DNA of 64,000 nucleotides from Bacteroidota bacterium (GTDB lineage Bacteria > Bacteroidota > Bacteroidia > Chitinophagales > Chitinophagaceae): contig JAFDXI010000096.1 of the NCBI GenBank assembly GCA_018268035.1, positions 28,266 through 92,265 on the forward strand. Reading direction: 5' to 3'. Shown one piece after another: positions 8,474 through 17,713 of this stretch (position 1 is the first letter of the stretch; every line of letters begins with the position of its first letter). The notes under the pieces are model-generated. The model searched no databases. It had not been told where the DNA came from and saw only the letters and a list, made by a program, of their open reading frames with translations. The translations under genes and the position numbers were made by a program.

Positions 8474-9067
8474 ATGATTACTGTAAGAAATACAATGATA
8501 ATCCTTGCCGTATGCATCTTAGGCGCCTGCAACAATAATAAGACTCAAAACAACACTACTGTAACGACTTATCAAAGTAAAAACTCTGATTCGTTTAATC
8601 TTGCATTTGAAAAAGTGCTGGTGAATTACGACAGTATGCGCAATGCATTTATAAACTGGGACACAGTGGCTGCAGATAAATATGCAATGCTTTTGCAATC
8701 ATCATTGCTGGATGTGCCTTACGAACAATTAAAAGATGAAGCTGCTGCTACCAATGCCAACAGTATTACCCAAAATGCAATGGGTGCATTAGAACAGTTG
8801 ATTAAAATTGATTCCATCCAAAATAAAAGGCGTTTTTTCTACACACTTTCAGAAACACTTTATCATCTTATAAAAACTACGGGTTATGATAAAGCAGTCA
8901 TTTATCACAAAAAATGCCCAATGGCTTTTAATGGTGATAAAGAAGGTTGGTGGTTGTCTCAAACCAAGAGAATTGATAACCCATATTTTGGAAAATTTGA
9001 TCCCAAATATAAAAACGCCATGCTTGAATGTGGCACTGTTGAAGACTCGGTTAATAATATGCAATGA
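8474..9067 (+). CDS. DUF3347-like lipoprotein
   Basis: A 197-residue lipoprotein with a signal sequence ending in the lipobox LGAC, so Cys19 would be lipidated. The body is helical, and the C-terminal block with KKCPMAFNGD, then WWLS, NPYFGKF and MLECG resembles DUF3347. That domain is found beside copper-efflux and other heavy-metal genes, often fused to CusB-like proteins. The paired CPM and ECG cysteines suggest metal binding, but this is not shown. The stop overlaps the ATG of the downstream TonB-dependent receptor (ATGA at 9064), so the two are translationally coupled and probably act together at the outer membrane. A start at the ATG at 8495 is possible but would weaken the signal peptide's positive N-region. 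Confidence 0.72.
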   Translation: MITVRNTMIILAVCILGACNNNKTQNNTTVTTYQSKNSDSFNLAFEKVLVNYDSMRNAFINWDTVAADKYAMLLQSSLLDVPYEQLKDEAAATNANSITQNAMGALEQLIKIDSIQNKRRFFYTLSETLYHLIKTTGYDKAVIYHKKCPMAFNGDKEGWWLSQTKRIDNPYFGKFDPKYKNAMLECGTVEDSVNNMQ

Positions 9068-11424
9068 GGCTACAATGCGGGTTTTTATTTCTGCTGATGT
9101 TGTTATGGTGCATTCCACTCAATGCACAACATAAATACACCTGGGATGGTTATGTAAAAGATTCATTGAGCGGGGAAACATTGATTAATGCCAGTATTTT
9201 TCTTGACAATAATATGCAGGGAATCACCACCAACAAATATGGCTTTTTTTCGATTACACTACCGGAAGGAAAGCATCAGTTGGTATTTTCTTATGTTGGC
9301 TATTCACCAAAAACAATAACCATAGATTTCAATTCAAATTTTTCAAAAGACATTCTTCTTTTTCCTGCAACTGCACAAATACAAAATATAACTGTATCAA
9401 CACAAAAAAGATTGAACAATGTAAAGAGTGCACAGATGGGGCAGGTGGATATCAGTATGAATACTGTAAAATCTTTGCCATCATTTATGGGTGAAACTGA
9501 TATTTTAAAAACATTGCAGTTATTACCAGGCGTTCGCAATGCAGGTGAAGGCAATAGTGGGTTTTATGTTCGTGGCGGGGGCCCTGATCAGAATTTAATT
9601 TTATTGGATGAAGCTGTGGTGTATAATACCGGCCACTTGTTTGGCTTCTTTTCTGTTTTCAATACTGATGCTGTAAAAAATCTTACATTGATAAAAGGTG
9701 GTATGCCCGCACAATATGGTGGCAGGCTATCTTCTGTTATTGATATAGCAATGAAAGAAGGCAACATGAACAAAACAGAAGTGGATGGAGGTATAGGTTT
9801 AATTGCTTCCCGTTTGTCTATACAAGGCCCTATTGTAAAAGATAAAGCATCCTTTATCATTTCTGCAAGGAGAACATACATTGATCTTTTGATGAAACCC
9901 TTTGTGCCGAAAAGCAGCAGCTTCTATGGTTCTGGTTATTATTTCTATGACCTGAATGCAAAAATGAACTGGGAGATTTCAGCCCATGATCATTTATTTT
10001 TAAGCGGTTACTTTGGAAAGGATAAATTTATTTTTAACAACAACCATCGTTCATTTAGCACAACAATTCCCTGGGGTAATGCAACTACAACATTCAGATG
10101 GAATCATAGTTTCAATAAAAAACTCTTTTCAAATGTTTCGCTGATCTATAATGATTACAAATTTGATTTCCTTGGCAAACAGGATAATTTCAATTTTGAT
10201 TTATCATCGGGCATCAAAGATTTTACTGCCAAAACTGATGTAGATTTTTTTGCTTCCACAAACCATAAGATAAAATTCGGCGCGCAATTCACTTATCATA
10301 CATTCTATCCAAGTGTTGCAAGCGGCAACCAGGATACTGTTGTCTTCCATCCGGCCAATACACAAAAAAAATATGCTAACGAATATGGTATATACATTCA
10401 GGATGACTGGAATGTAAGCCAGCGCATACAGGTAAATTACGGAATAAGATTTAGTCTCTTTCAGCAGTTGGGGCCATACACTGCTTATACTACTGATGCA
10501 AATGGAAATAAGCTGGACAGCACATTTTACCAAAGGGGCGAAAGTGTAAAAACATATAGTGGATTTGAGCCGAGATTTACTATCCGTTATTCTTTCAACA
10601 ATAACAGTTCTGTAAAAGCATCCATTACACGCAACCTGCAATACATACACCTGGTAAGCAATGCAGGCACAACTTTACCCACTGATATTTGGGTACCTTC
10701 TACCTACCTCGTAAAGCCCCAGGATGGATTATTATATGCAGCAGGGTATTTCAGAAATTTCAACAACAGCATGTTTGAAACTTCTATTGAGTTATATTAT
10801 AAAACAATGAAACACCAGATTGAATATGCTGAAGGATATACACCTTCTCTCAGCGACCCCGAACAAAGTTTTGTATTTGGAAAAGGCTGGAGTTATGGTA
10901 GCGAATTATTTATCAATAAAGTAAAAGGCAGGCTGACCGGCTGGATAGGTTATACATTATCCTGGACATGGCGGCAATTCCCTGACCTCAATAACGGCAA
11001 TAAATACCCCAGTAAATATGACCGAAGACACGACCTTTCCGTAGTAGCCATTTATCAGCTTTCAACAAAATGGAAGCTATCCTCCACATTTATCTACGGC
11101 AGCGGCAATGCCATATCGTTACCAGAGCGATTTTATTTTATTGATGGCGTTCTCACCCAGGAATACAGCAGCATCAATGCTTACAGGATGAAACCCTATC
11201 ACCGTCTTGATGTAGCAGTTACTTATACACCCAAACATAAAAAACCCAGAAAATATACTGACAACTGGGTGTTTAGTATTTATAATTTGTACAGCAGGCA
11301 AAATCCTTACTTTTATTATTACGACCAGGAAGGAAATATCGCAGACGGCAATCTAACTATATCAGCAAAACAGGTGTCCCTGTTCCCGATTATTCCTTCT
11401 ATAACCTGGAATATTCATTTTTAA
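9064..11424 (+). CDS. TonB-dependent outer-membrane receptor
   Basis: This 786-residue outer-membrane protein has a signal peptide (about residues 1-21, ending LNAQ) and an N-terminal carboxypeptidase-regulatory-like beta domain (about 25-105: GYVKDSLSGETLINASIF). The plug domain follows (about 120-235, with FYVRGGGPDQNLILLDE), then a long C-terminal beta-barrel ending in a terminal aromatic-rich strand (SITWNIHF). Such receptors import large or scarce ligands with energy from TonB. Bacteroidota members with this N-terminal domain take up metals, siderophores, peptides or glycans. There is no SusD partner, so glycan uptake is less likely. Coupling to a DUF3347-like lipoprotein hints at a metal ligand, as inference only. 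Confidence 0.9.
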   Translation: MRLQCGFLFLLMLLWCIPLNAQHKYTWDGYVKDSLSGETLINASIFLDNNMQGITTNKYGFFSITLPEGKHQLVFSYVGYSPKTITIDFNSNFSKDILLFPATAQIQNITVSTQKRLNNVKSAQMGQVDISMNTVKSLPSFMGETDILKTLQLLPGVRNAGEGNSGFYVRGGGPDQNLILLDEAVVYNTGHLFGFFSVFNTDAVKNLTLIKGGMPAQYGGRLSSVIDIAMKEGNMNKTEVDGGIGLIASRLSIQGPIVKDKASFIISARRTYIDLLMKPFVPKSSSFYGSGYYFYDLNAKMNWEISAHDHLFLSGYFGKDKFIFNNNHRSFSTTIPWGNATTTFRWNHSFNKKLFSNVSLIYNDYKFDFLGKQDNFNFDLSSGIKDFTAKTDVDFFASTNHKIKFGAQFTYHTFYPSVASGNQDTVVFHPANTQKKYANEYGIYIQDDWNVSQRIQVNYGIRFSLFQQLGPYTAYTTDANGNKLDSTFYQRGESVKTYSGFEPRFTIRYSFNNNSSVKASITRNLQYIHLVSNAGTTLPTDIWVPSTYLVKPQDGLLYAAGYFRNFNNSMFETSIELYYKTMKHQIEYAEGYTPSLSDPEQSFVFGKGWSYGSELFINKVKGRLTGWIGYTLSWTWRQFPDLNNGNKYPSKYDRRHDLSVVAIYQLSTKWKLSSTFIYGSGNAISLPERFYFIDGVLTQEYSSINAYRMKPYHRLDVAVTYTPKHKKPRKYTDNWVFSIYNLYSRQNPYFYYYDQEGNIADGNLTISAKQVSLFPIIPSITWNIHF

Positions 11425-11484
11425 AACTCAAGCGCTCATGTTCGTTTTAAAAGAATTATTTTTGGTTTAAGCAAACGACTTTGT

Positions 11485-11937
11485 ATGGCAATAAAAAATT
11501 CCCTGTTGAAAACACTTTCGCTTAGAAAAAACATTTTTTCAGCAAGTACAATTGCAGTAATTCTTTTACTACCCTGCCACACATTATTTTCCCAGGTAAA
11601 ATCATCTGATGAAACAAATGATTTTTTAATAGCTATAGAAAAAACAAATAATGGAATAAAAATGCAGGGCATAAAAGGATGCTCCTGGCATGAACTGGCT
11701 TTCACAGTTAATGATGAAATACCACAGGCTGTTAACCAATTTGGAATGACATCATCCAATAAAACTGAATCTGCAAAAGACACAGAGCTTGCAGATTTTT
11801 TATTTACTATCACAAAGAATAATGAAGGTATTGCGTTGAAAGGGATTAAGGGAACTGCCTGGTCAGAACTTTCATTTGCACTCCGGAATAATACAAAACA
11901 ATCAATCAACAGGTTTGGCATGACTAAACAAGATTGA
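11485..11937 (+). CDS. Small secreted protein with two 43-residue repeats
   Basis: A 150-residue protein with an N-terminal hydrophobic export segment (about residues 18-36). Two direct repeats follow at residues 47-89 and 105-147. Each has the pattern aromatic-L-x-I, a Gly-Ile-x-(L/M)-x-GIKG core, a W-x-E-L-(A/S)-F segment, then N(Q/R)FGMT at its end. I recognise the repeat as common in Bacteroidota but know no function. TATTTTTG at 11457-11464, a perfect -7 consensus, lies 20 bases before the ATG and suggests transcription separate from the receptor gene upstream. Confidence 0.65.
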   Translation: MAIKNSLLKTLSLRKNIFSASTIAVILLLPCHTLFSQVKSSDETNDFLIAIEKTNNGIKMQGIKGCSWHELAFTVNDEIPQAVNQFGMTSSNKTESAKDTELADFLFTITKNNEGIALKGIKGTAWSELSFALRNNTKQSINRFGMTKQD

Positions 11938-12113
11938 AACATTTAATAAAAAAGAAATTATACTTAATAAAATCAATGATGCATTTACTTCATCAAAAGA
12001 ATCTGCCTGGCTACTTTCTTCAAAAAACATCTAATAGAAGAAATTAACCTAATAAAATTTCTTTCACAATCGTTGCTATCAATTACTACATTTAGGCTTT
12101 GTAATATTTGCGA

Positions 12114-12911
12114 ATGAAATACAGGTTTTATATTTTTATTTTACTCTGCCTCGGATGTGCAAGAAACCCTTATGCATCAACCAACAAAATTTATAAACAA
12201 CAAAGCAATGAATTTGCAAAAGTGATAAAAACTTATCCGGTAAAAGATTCATTGAATACTGTTGCATTTGTGGGAACAACCAATTTTAATTTGCGCAAAC
12301 CCAATTTTGTAATCATTCACCATACAGCACAAAACAGTTGTGAACAAACATTAAAAACATTTACGCTATCAAGGACACAGGTGAGTGCCCATTATGTAAT
12401 TTGTAAAGATGGGACTATACACCACATGCTCAATGATTATTTAAGGGCATGGCATGCAGGTGTGAGCAAATGGGGAAATGATGCAGATGTCAACAGCAGT
12501 AGTATAGGTATTGAGCTTGACAATAACGGATATGAATCTTTTACTGCTGACCAGATTAAAAGTTTATTAAGATTGCTGGCTGCGTTAAAAAAACAATATA
12601 ACATTCCACAGGCAAATTTTATTGGTCATGCTGATGTTGCCCCCACCCGCAAAAACGATCCGAATGTAAATTTTCCCTGGAAAAAGCTTGCAGAAAACGG
12701 ATATGGATATTGGTATGATGACACAACGAATATTGTATTGCCTTCATCATTCAACGATATCCTTGCTTTGCGTATAATCGGTTATTCAGTAAAAGATACA
12801 ACTGCTGCAATTACAGCATTTAAACGGCATTGGCTTCAGGATACTTTGGCCGGAGGCCTGGATACATCACAAGAAAAAGTATTGTACCAGGTAATGAAAA
12901 AATATGAATGA
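12114..12911 (+). CDS. N-acetylmuramoyl-L-alanine amidase lipoprotein (Amidase_2/AmiD-like)
   Basis: A 265-residue zinc amidase that cuts the bond between MurNAc and the stem peptide of peptidoglycan. The start is the ATG at 12114; a TTG six bases earlier is less likely. The signal sequence ends in LCLGC, so Cys15 would carry lipid. The T7-lysozyme/PGRP-like fold shows the first zinc His pair in VIIHHTAQ, the FxLS...VSAHYVI segment, and the GHADVAPTRKNDPN block that supplies the remaining zinc ligand and the catalytic Lys. A C-terminal extension of about 80 residues (LPSSFNDILALRIIGY onward) matches the helical region seen in AmiD proteins. A role in cell-wall turnover or muropeptide recycling is likely. 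Confidence 0.87.
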   Translation: MKYRFYIFILLCLGCARNPYASTNKIYKQQSNEFAKVIKTYPVKDSLNTVAFVGTTNFNLRKPNFVIIHHTAQNSCEQTLKTFTLSRTQVSAHYVICKDGTIHHMLNDYLRAWHAGVSKWGNDADVNSSSIGIELDNNGYESFTADQIKSLLRLLAALKKQYNIPQANFIGHADVAPTRKNDPNVNFPWKKLAENGYGYWYDDTTNIVLPSSFNDILALRIIGYSVKDTTAAITAFKRHWLQDTLAGGLDTSQEKVLYQVMKKYE

Positions 12912-13026
12912 AAAAATCCTGTAATAAAAATCATCACTTCATTAGATCGCTAAAAACCTTTAAAATAATTTACAAGCGGTAAGCAAAAAAACACCCAATA
13001 CAAAAGCTTGTATATAATTTCGCAAT

Positions 13027-14247
13027 ATGCTAACTGCAGCAACATCATTATATAAAAGTGCATTTAAAGGTCTCTCGAAAAATACATGGTATTTATCGGT
13101 GGTGATGCTGGTAAACAGAAGTGGTACCATGGTCATACCCTTCATGACAATTTATTGTACTGAAAAATTGAATTTCACTTTACCACAGGCAGGTGTGGTG
13201 ATGTCATTGTTTGGCGCAGGGGCAATTGTTGGAGCTTTTATAGGTGGAAAGATCACAGATAAATTTGGATTTTACAGGCAACAGCTGGTTTCATTATTTT
13301 TAGGTGGCACCATGTTTATTTTAACTGGTTTCCTGCATTCTTTTTTATCGTTATGCATAGGCACTTTTATATTGAGTGTTTGCAACGAATCATTCAGGCC
13401 GGCCAATGCAGCGGCCATAGCATATTATAGTGAAGAAGAAAACAGGACGAGGTCTTATTCTTTAAATCGTCTTGCAATCAATTTAGGATGGGCTGTTGGC
13501 GGAACATTAGGTGGTTTCCTCGCCGCTATCAATTATCAATTATTGTTTTGGGTGGATGGATGCACCAATATCATTGCAGCAATTTTATTGTTTAATATTT
13601 TACCCTATGCGGGCACAAAAGCAAGTGTGGTAAAAGAAAAACCGATCAATTCTCATCATGCTTATAAAGACAAAACTTATATAGCATTTATCATCATAAC
13701 CTTCTTTTTCGCAGCTTGTTTTTTCCAGTTGTTTACTATGCAGCCTGTATTTTATAAATCTGAATGGCATTTCAATGAAGCATTCATTGGTTTTTTAATG
13801 GCATTAAACGGGCTTGTGATCACTTTTGTTGAAATGGTGCTGATATATTCTATTGAAGGGAAAAAAGCGCATACATTTTTTATCAGGATAGGATTTTTTA
13901 TCTGTGCTATTTCATTTGCAGTATTAAATATAATGCATGCAAGTATGATCACTGCAGTTTTGGCTATCACGCTGATGACTTTCGGCGAAATGTTTTCAAT
14001 GCCATTTATGAGTTCTTATTGCATTGAGCGTAGTGCATTACACAATCGTGGGCAATACACAGCTCTTTATGCGATGGCATGGAGCCTTGCACAAATTGTC
14101 GGGCCACTATCAGGAAGTTTTATTGCAGCAGATTATAGTTTTAACACATTGTGGTGGATAGTATGTACTATTTGCATCCTGGCATCTGTCAGCATATTTA
14201 TGCTCGAAAAAATGACAAGACAAAAAAAGGAAGCAGCTATTGTATAA
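13027..14247 (+). CDS. MFS transporter (drug:H+ antiporter-like)
   Basis: This 406-residue inner-membrane protein has about 12 hydrophobic segments. The major-facilitator signature between helices 2 and 3 is clear (GGKITDKFGFYRQQL), and its start NRSGTMVIPFMTIYCTEKL is typical of 12-helix efflux-type MFS proteins. The central loop near residues 195-215 is charged and hydrophilic, separating the two six-helix halves. Substrate is unknown. It lies alone between the amidase and the potassium channel. Confidence 0.85.
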   Translation: MLTAATSLYKSAFKGLSKNTWYLSVVMLVNRSGTMVIPFMTIYCTEKLNFTLPQAGVVMSLFGAGAIVGAFIGGKITDKFGFYRQQLVSLFLGGTMFILTGFLHSFLSLCIGTFILSVCNESFRPANAAAIAYYSEEENRTRSYSLNRLAINLGWAVGGTLGGFLAAINYQLLFWVDGCTNIIAAILLFNILPYAGTKASVVKEKPINSHHAYKDKTYIAFIIITFFFAACFFQLFTMQPVFYKSEWHFNEAFIGFLMALNGLVITFVEMVLIYSIEGKKAHTFFIRIGFFICAISFAVLNIMHASMITAVLAITLMTFGEMFSMPFMSSYCIERSALHNRGQYTALYAMAWSLAQIVGPLSGSFIAADYSFNTLWWIVCTICILASVSIFMLEKMTRQKKEAAIV

Positions 14248-14305
14248 CTTCATCCTAAAATACTTTTTTTAATTTTTTTCAATAAAAAAATACAGGTTAT
14301 ACAAT

Positions 14306-15292
14306 ATGGCTTTACATAAAAAAATAAAATCAACGCTTAAAAGCAATGCTGATACTGGTTTTGGCACAAGTGCCGAATCGCAGGGTGGTCGTTTTATCAA
14401 CAAAGACGGAAGCTTTAATATAGTAAAGCGTGGAGTACCGTTTTATGAGCGCATTAGTTTTTTTTATAAAATGCTGATGATGCCTGTCATGAAATTTGGA
14501 TTAGTATTAATCACTTTTTTAATTTCAATCAATCTTGTCTTCACTTTAATTTATATTTCTTTAGGCGAGACAGAATTTACTGGTGTGTTAGCCGGCGGGC
14601 CGGTTCATTATTTTTTTGAACTGTATTATTTCAGCGTACAAACTTTTACAACAGTAGGCTATGGAAGAATTAATCCTGATGGTTATTTAGCAGGCGCTGT
14701 GGCTTCTGCAGAAGCATTGACAGGATTGTCATCATTTGCTTTAATCACGGGCATTTTATATGGCAGGTTTTCACGGCCACGGGCCTATCTGCGTTTTAGC
14801 AAAAATGCTTTGATATCACCCTACCATAAGGGTACAGGATTTATGTTCAGGTTTGTTTCATATAAAGAAAATCATACCCTCACTAATGTTGAAGTTTTTG
14901 TTACGCTTGGCATCACTGACCAGGAAACCAAACGTTTTAATTTTTACAATTTACCTCTCGAAAGAAGCCGTATTGATAGTTTATCAATGAACTGGACGGT
15001 AGTACATCCTATTAATGAAGACAGCCCGTTTTATGGTTTAACAGAAGAAGATTTATCATTAACAGATGCAGAAGTGTATGTATTGGTAAGGGGTTTTGAT
15101 GATGTTTTCTCCAATACTGTTTTGCAAAAGACATCTTACCGTTATAATGAAATCATATTCGATGCAAAATTTGATAAGATGTATTATGAAAATGACGATA
15201 ATACTACAACCATCATAGAAATAAACAAACTAAACAACTATTCAAAAGTAAACACTCCGGCATCAGCCATTCCTGTTGCTAATCAGCTTTAA
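14306..15292 (+). CDS. Inward-rectifier-type potassium channel (KirBac family)
   Basis: A 328-residue channel subunit with the KirBac architecture. It has an amphipathic slide helix (about residues 44-57), transmembrane helix 1 (about 62-86), a pore helix and selectivity filter TVGYG at 116-120, transmembrane helix 2 (about 128-150), and a C-terminal immunoglobulin-like cytoplasmic domain of about 160 residues ([17 protein letters not shown] onward). Four subunits would form a potassium pore in the inner membrane. The last 30 bases overlap the 3' end of folE on the other strand, so there is no room for a separate terminator. Confidence 0.93.
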   Translation: MALHKKIKSTLKSNADTGFGTSAESQGGRFINKDGSFNIVKRGVPFYERISFFYKMLMMPVMKFGLVLITFLISINLVFTLIYISLGETEFTGVLAGGPVHYFFELYYFSVQTFTTVGYGRINPDGYLAGAVASAEALTGLSSFALITGILYGRFSRPRAYLRFSKNALISPYHKGTGFMFRFVSYKENHTLTNVEVFVTLGITDQETKRFNFYNLPLERSRIDSLSMNWTVVHPINEDSPFYGLTEEDLSLTDAEVYVLVRGFDDVFSNTVLQKTSYRYNEIIFDAKFDKMYYENDDNTTTIIEINKLNNYSKVNTPASAIPVANQL

Positions 15293-15859
15293 AAATTCAT
15301 CGCGTGTCGGATGTTTTTCAAACTCACCGGAAAAAGCAGAAGTTGTGGTTATAGAATTTTGTTTCTGTACACCCCGCATCATCATGCACAAATGTTTTGC
15401 TTCTATCACCACAGCAACACCAAGCGGGTTCAGCGCTTCCTGTATAGCATCTAATATTTGAGTTGTCAACCGTTCCTGCACCTGCAACCTTCTTGAAAAC
15501 ACATCCACTACTCTTGCGATTTTACTTAACCCGGTTATATATCCATTCGGAATGTATGCAATATGCGCCTTACCAAAAAAAGGCAGCATGTGGTGTTCGC
15601 ACATGCTGTATAATTCAATATCTTTTACCATAACAATTTCGCTGATATTCTCGTGAAATTTTGCAGAATTTAAAATCTCCACTGCATTCATCTGATAACC
15701 CTGTGTATTGTATAATAAAGCTTTTGCCATGCGCTCCGGTGTTTTCAAAAGACCTTCTCTCGATGGATCTTCACCAATTGCAGATAAAACATTTTCGTAA
15801 TTTTCTTTGAGTGCATTGATTGCTGTTTCGTCGTAGGTTGTTTTCTTTTTGTATAACAT
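15263..15859 (-). CDS. folE: GTP cyclohydrolase I
   Basis: This 198-residue enzyme converts GTP to 7,8-dihydroneopterin triphosphate, the first step towards folate, biopterin and queuosine. The zinc and catalytic region [18 protein letters not shown] is intact, and the C-terminal zinc Cys is in [13 protein letters not shown]. The family motifs [20 protein letters not shown] and TSAFSGEF are also present. The length is standard. It lies 24 bases downstream of a 6-pyruvoyl-tetrahydropterin-synthase homologue, which uses its product, so the pair is likely one operon. The 3' end overlaps the channel gene by 30 bases. Confidence 0.96.
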   Translation of the reverse strand: MLYKKKTTYDETAINALKENYENVLSAIGEDPSREGLLKTPERMAKALLYNTQGYQMNAVEILNSAKFHENISEIVMVKDIELYSMCEHHMLPFFGKAHIAYIPNGYITGLSKIARVVDVFSRRLQVQERLTTQILDAIQEALNPLGVAVVIEAKHLCMMMRGVQKQNSITTTSAFSGEFEKHPTRDEFLKLISNRNG

Positions 15860-15883
15860 GTTTCAATTTTATTGATTAGTATT

Positions 15884-16297
15884 TTATGCAGGATATTCAA
15901 CAAAATTTCTCTCGGTTTCATATAAACGCAGTTGCAGTTCATATTGATTATCTATCAATGGGCGGAGAATTTTATAAATAACAATTGCAATATTCTCTGC
16001 TGTTGGATTAAGGTCTTTAAACTCAGGCACATCAAGGTTCAGATTTTTATGATCAAAACGATTGAGCACATTTTCTTTAATTATATCGCTCAATAATTTC
16101 ATATCAATAACATAGCCCGTATCAGCATCAGGTGTACCGGTAATTTTTACTATTAATTCATAATTATGACCGTGGTAATGCGGGTTATTGCATTTGCCAA
16201 AAATCTTATCGTTTGTAGCTTCATCAAATTTATCGTTGTGCAAACGATGCGCTGCATTAAAATGTTCTTTGCGGTAAACGGCTACTTTATCAAACAC
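15884..16297 (-). CDS. 6-pyruvoyl-tetrahydropterin synthase/6-carboxytetrahydropterin synthase family, copy 1
   Basis: A 137-residue COG0720 enzyme acting on dihydroneopterin triphosphate. Zinc histidines are visible in HFNAAHRLH and in the HGH of CNNPHYHGHNY. The catalytic Cys sits six residues before that HGH, the C-x5-HGH spacing of classic PTPS enzymes; many QueD proteins have C-x3-HGH. The downstream acid-base residues are in RFDHKNLN, and the C-terminal Glu is in LYETERNFVEY. The start is a GTG at 16297: an in-frame TAA is three codons upstream and no ATG lies between. It is adjacent to folE. The product could feed queuosine or a biopterin-like cofactor. Confidence 0.85.
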   Translation of the reverse strand: MFDKVAVYRKEHFNAAHRLHNDKFDEATNDKIFGKCNNPHYHGHNYELIVKITGTPDADTGYVIDMKLLSDIIKENVLNRFDHKNLNLDVPEFKDLNPTAENIAIVIYKILRPLIDNQYELQLRLYETERNFVEYPA

Positions 16298-16424
16298 TAA
16301 TATTTATTTGTTATGAAGAAATATTACAATTCAAAAATGAAACCAATTATTTTTTTCAATGGAATGTTTAAATAATTTATGTAAACCTATCAAAAGTATT
16401 TCAGTAAAAATACAACCTGCATAT

Positions 16425-16835
16425 TTATTCACCGTAATATTCAACATAAATCCTCGGTGTTTCATACAACTTCAAACTATGCAGTGCAACAGGTGATGGA
16501 ATGTGCGGTTGTAATTGATTCCATATTTCTACAATGAGATTCTCTGTGCTGCAAATTTTTCCCTGCAGGAAATCAACATCCATATTCAAATTTTTATGAT
16601 CCAGTTTATCAATAACAGATGTCTTAATTATCCTGCTCAATTGTTTTGCATCCATAATAAATCCTGTCTCTTCACTTGGAACACCTTTTACAGTAACAAA
16701 CAATTCAAAATTATGGCCATGCCAGTTTTCGTTGGCACATTCACCAAAGATTGCTTCGTTCTTTTCTTTGCTCCAGTTGGGATTATATAATTTATGTGCT
16801 GCATTAAAATGTTCGAGCCTTGTGAGATAAACCAT
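16425..16835 (-). CDS. 6-pyruvoyl-tetrahydropterin synthase family, copy 2
   Basis: A 136-residue paralogue of the neighbouring gene, colinear throughout (EHFNAAHKLYN, KLDHKNLN, LYETPRIYVEY). The active-site loop reads CANENWHGHNF. The Cys is kept at C-x5-HGH, and a Glu is now at the E-x2-HGH position, which is the signature of PTPS-III proteins that replace FolB in folate synthesis. Zinc histidines are conserved. A gap of 127 bases separates the copies, so it may have its own promoter. Whether this copy serves folate, queuosine or both cannot be settled by reading alone. Confidence 0.82.
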   Translation of the reverse strand: MVYLTRLEHFNAAHKLYNPNWSKEKNEAIFGECANENWHGHNFELFVTVKGVPSEETGFIMDAKQLSRIIKTSVIDKLDHKNLNMDVDFLQGKICSTENLIVEIWNQLQPHIPSPVALHSLKLYETPRIYVEYYGE

Positions 16836-17037
16836 TGCTGCTTTTTACAATTTTCGCAAAGTTACAATAAAGAAATTCTGAAAGAAGCAGATACAAGAAC
16901 AGCTCATGATTTGCTATAGTAATTTTACAACCTGCTTATGATAAAACTGACATGAAGAAAACAACTGATTTCAATTAAATGAAGCTATCAAAATAATTAA
17001 TGAACAGGAAGCATTTTTATTGCGAAATTTGCAGGCT

Positions 17038-17706
17038 ATGCGTGTATTTATCAGTGCAGCAACAATGGGAGAATGGATGCCTTGTTTTTCCAAAATAGAT
17101 AAACTTTATACGGAACAAAGCAGCAGGCTGAAAATATATTTTCATGAATCCGGAGTAGGCATGTTGGCCAGTTGTTTTTCACTCGCAAAACTGGCAATAG
17201 AAGAAAAGCCGGATTTAATCATTCAGGTGGGCGTTGCGGGTTGTTTTGACAATACTGTAAAACCCGGTAAAGTTGTGGTAGTGAATAAGGAATATGATGG
17301 TAATACAGGCGTTGAAGAAAATGGAAAATGGTGTGATATATTTAATATAAAATTGGAGAAGCCAAATTATCATCCCTATCAAAAAAGGGCTTTACCCAAC
17401 CCACATATTGAAAAACTGAACCTGTTGCAATTAAAAGCTGTAACAGGCATAACTGTAAATGAAATAACAACACGCAAAGACCGCATCAAACAACTGGTAA
17501 AAAAATATAACCCTTTTATTGAAACAATGGAAGGTGCTGCATTGCACTTTGTGTGCAGGAGCACCGGCACTGCTTTTTTGCAGGTGCGTGCTATCAGTAA
17601 TTATGTGGGTGAAAGAGATAAAACAAGATGGGTATTGAAAGATGCATTGTACAACCTGAATGATACATTGATTCAATACATTGACAAATTATATAAAATA
17701 GCATAA
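17038..17706 (+). CDS. mqnB: Futalosine hydrolase
   Basis: A 222-residue nucleosidase of the MTA/SAH phosphorylase superfamily. It splits futalosine, releasing the base, in the futalosine route to menaquinone. Family features are the glycine motif IQVGVAGCFDN, the late catalytic segment IETMEGAALHFVC (with the METxGAA-like block), and QVRAISNYVGERD near the C-terminus. The ATG at 17038 is preferred over an in-frame TTG at 17020, because it begins directly with the first beta strand (MRVFISAAT). mqnD follows after 7 bases. That pairing separates it from ordinary MTA/SAH nucleosidases. Confidence 0.9.
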   Translation: MRVFISAATMGEWMPCFSKIDKLYTEQSSRLKIYFHESGVGMLASCFSLAKLAIEEKPDLIIQVGVAGCFDNTVKPGKVVVVNKEYDGNTGVEENGKWCDIFNIKLEKPNYHPYQKRALPNPHIEKLNLLQLKAVTGITVNEITTRKDRIKQLVKKYNPFIETMEGAALHFVCRSTGTAFLQVRAISNYVGERDKTRWVLKDALYNLNDTLIQYIDKLYKIA

Positions 17707-17713
17707 CAGGATT

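Noticed and set aside
10204..10650. Minus-strand open frame of 148 codons
   Set aside because: It lies wholly within the barrel region of the TonB-dependent receptor and has no coding signature.
11924..12034. Open stretch of about 36 codons in the next frame after the two-repeat protein
   Set aside because: It has coding-like residues but no start codon, and the protein already ends naturally at the GMT end of its second repeat.
16295..16835. preQ1-type riboswitch before the pterin synthases
   Set aside because: The 127-base gap between the copies and the region above the second copy show no hairpin plus A-rich tail of the expected form.
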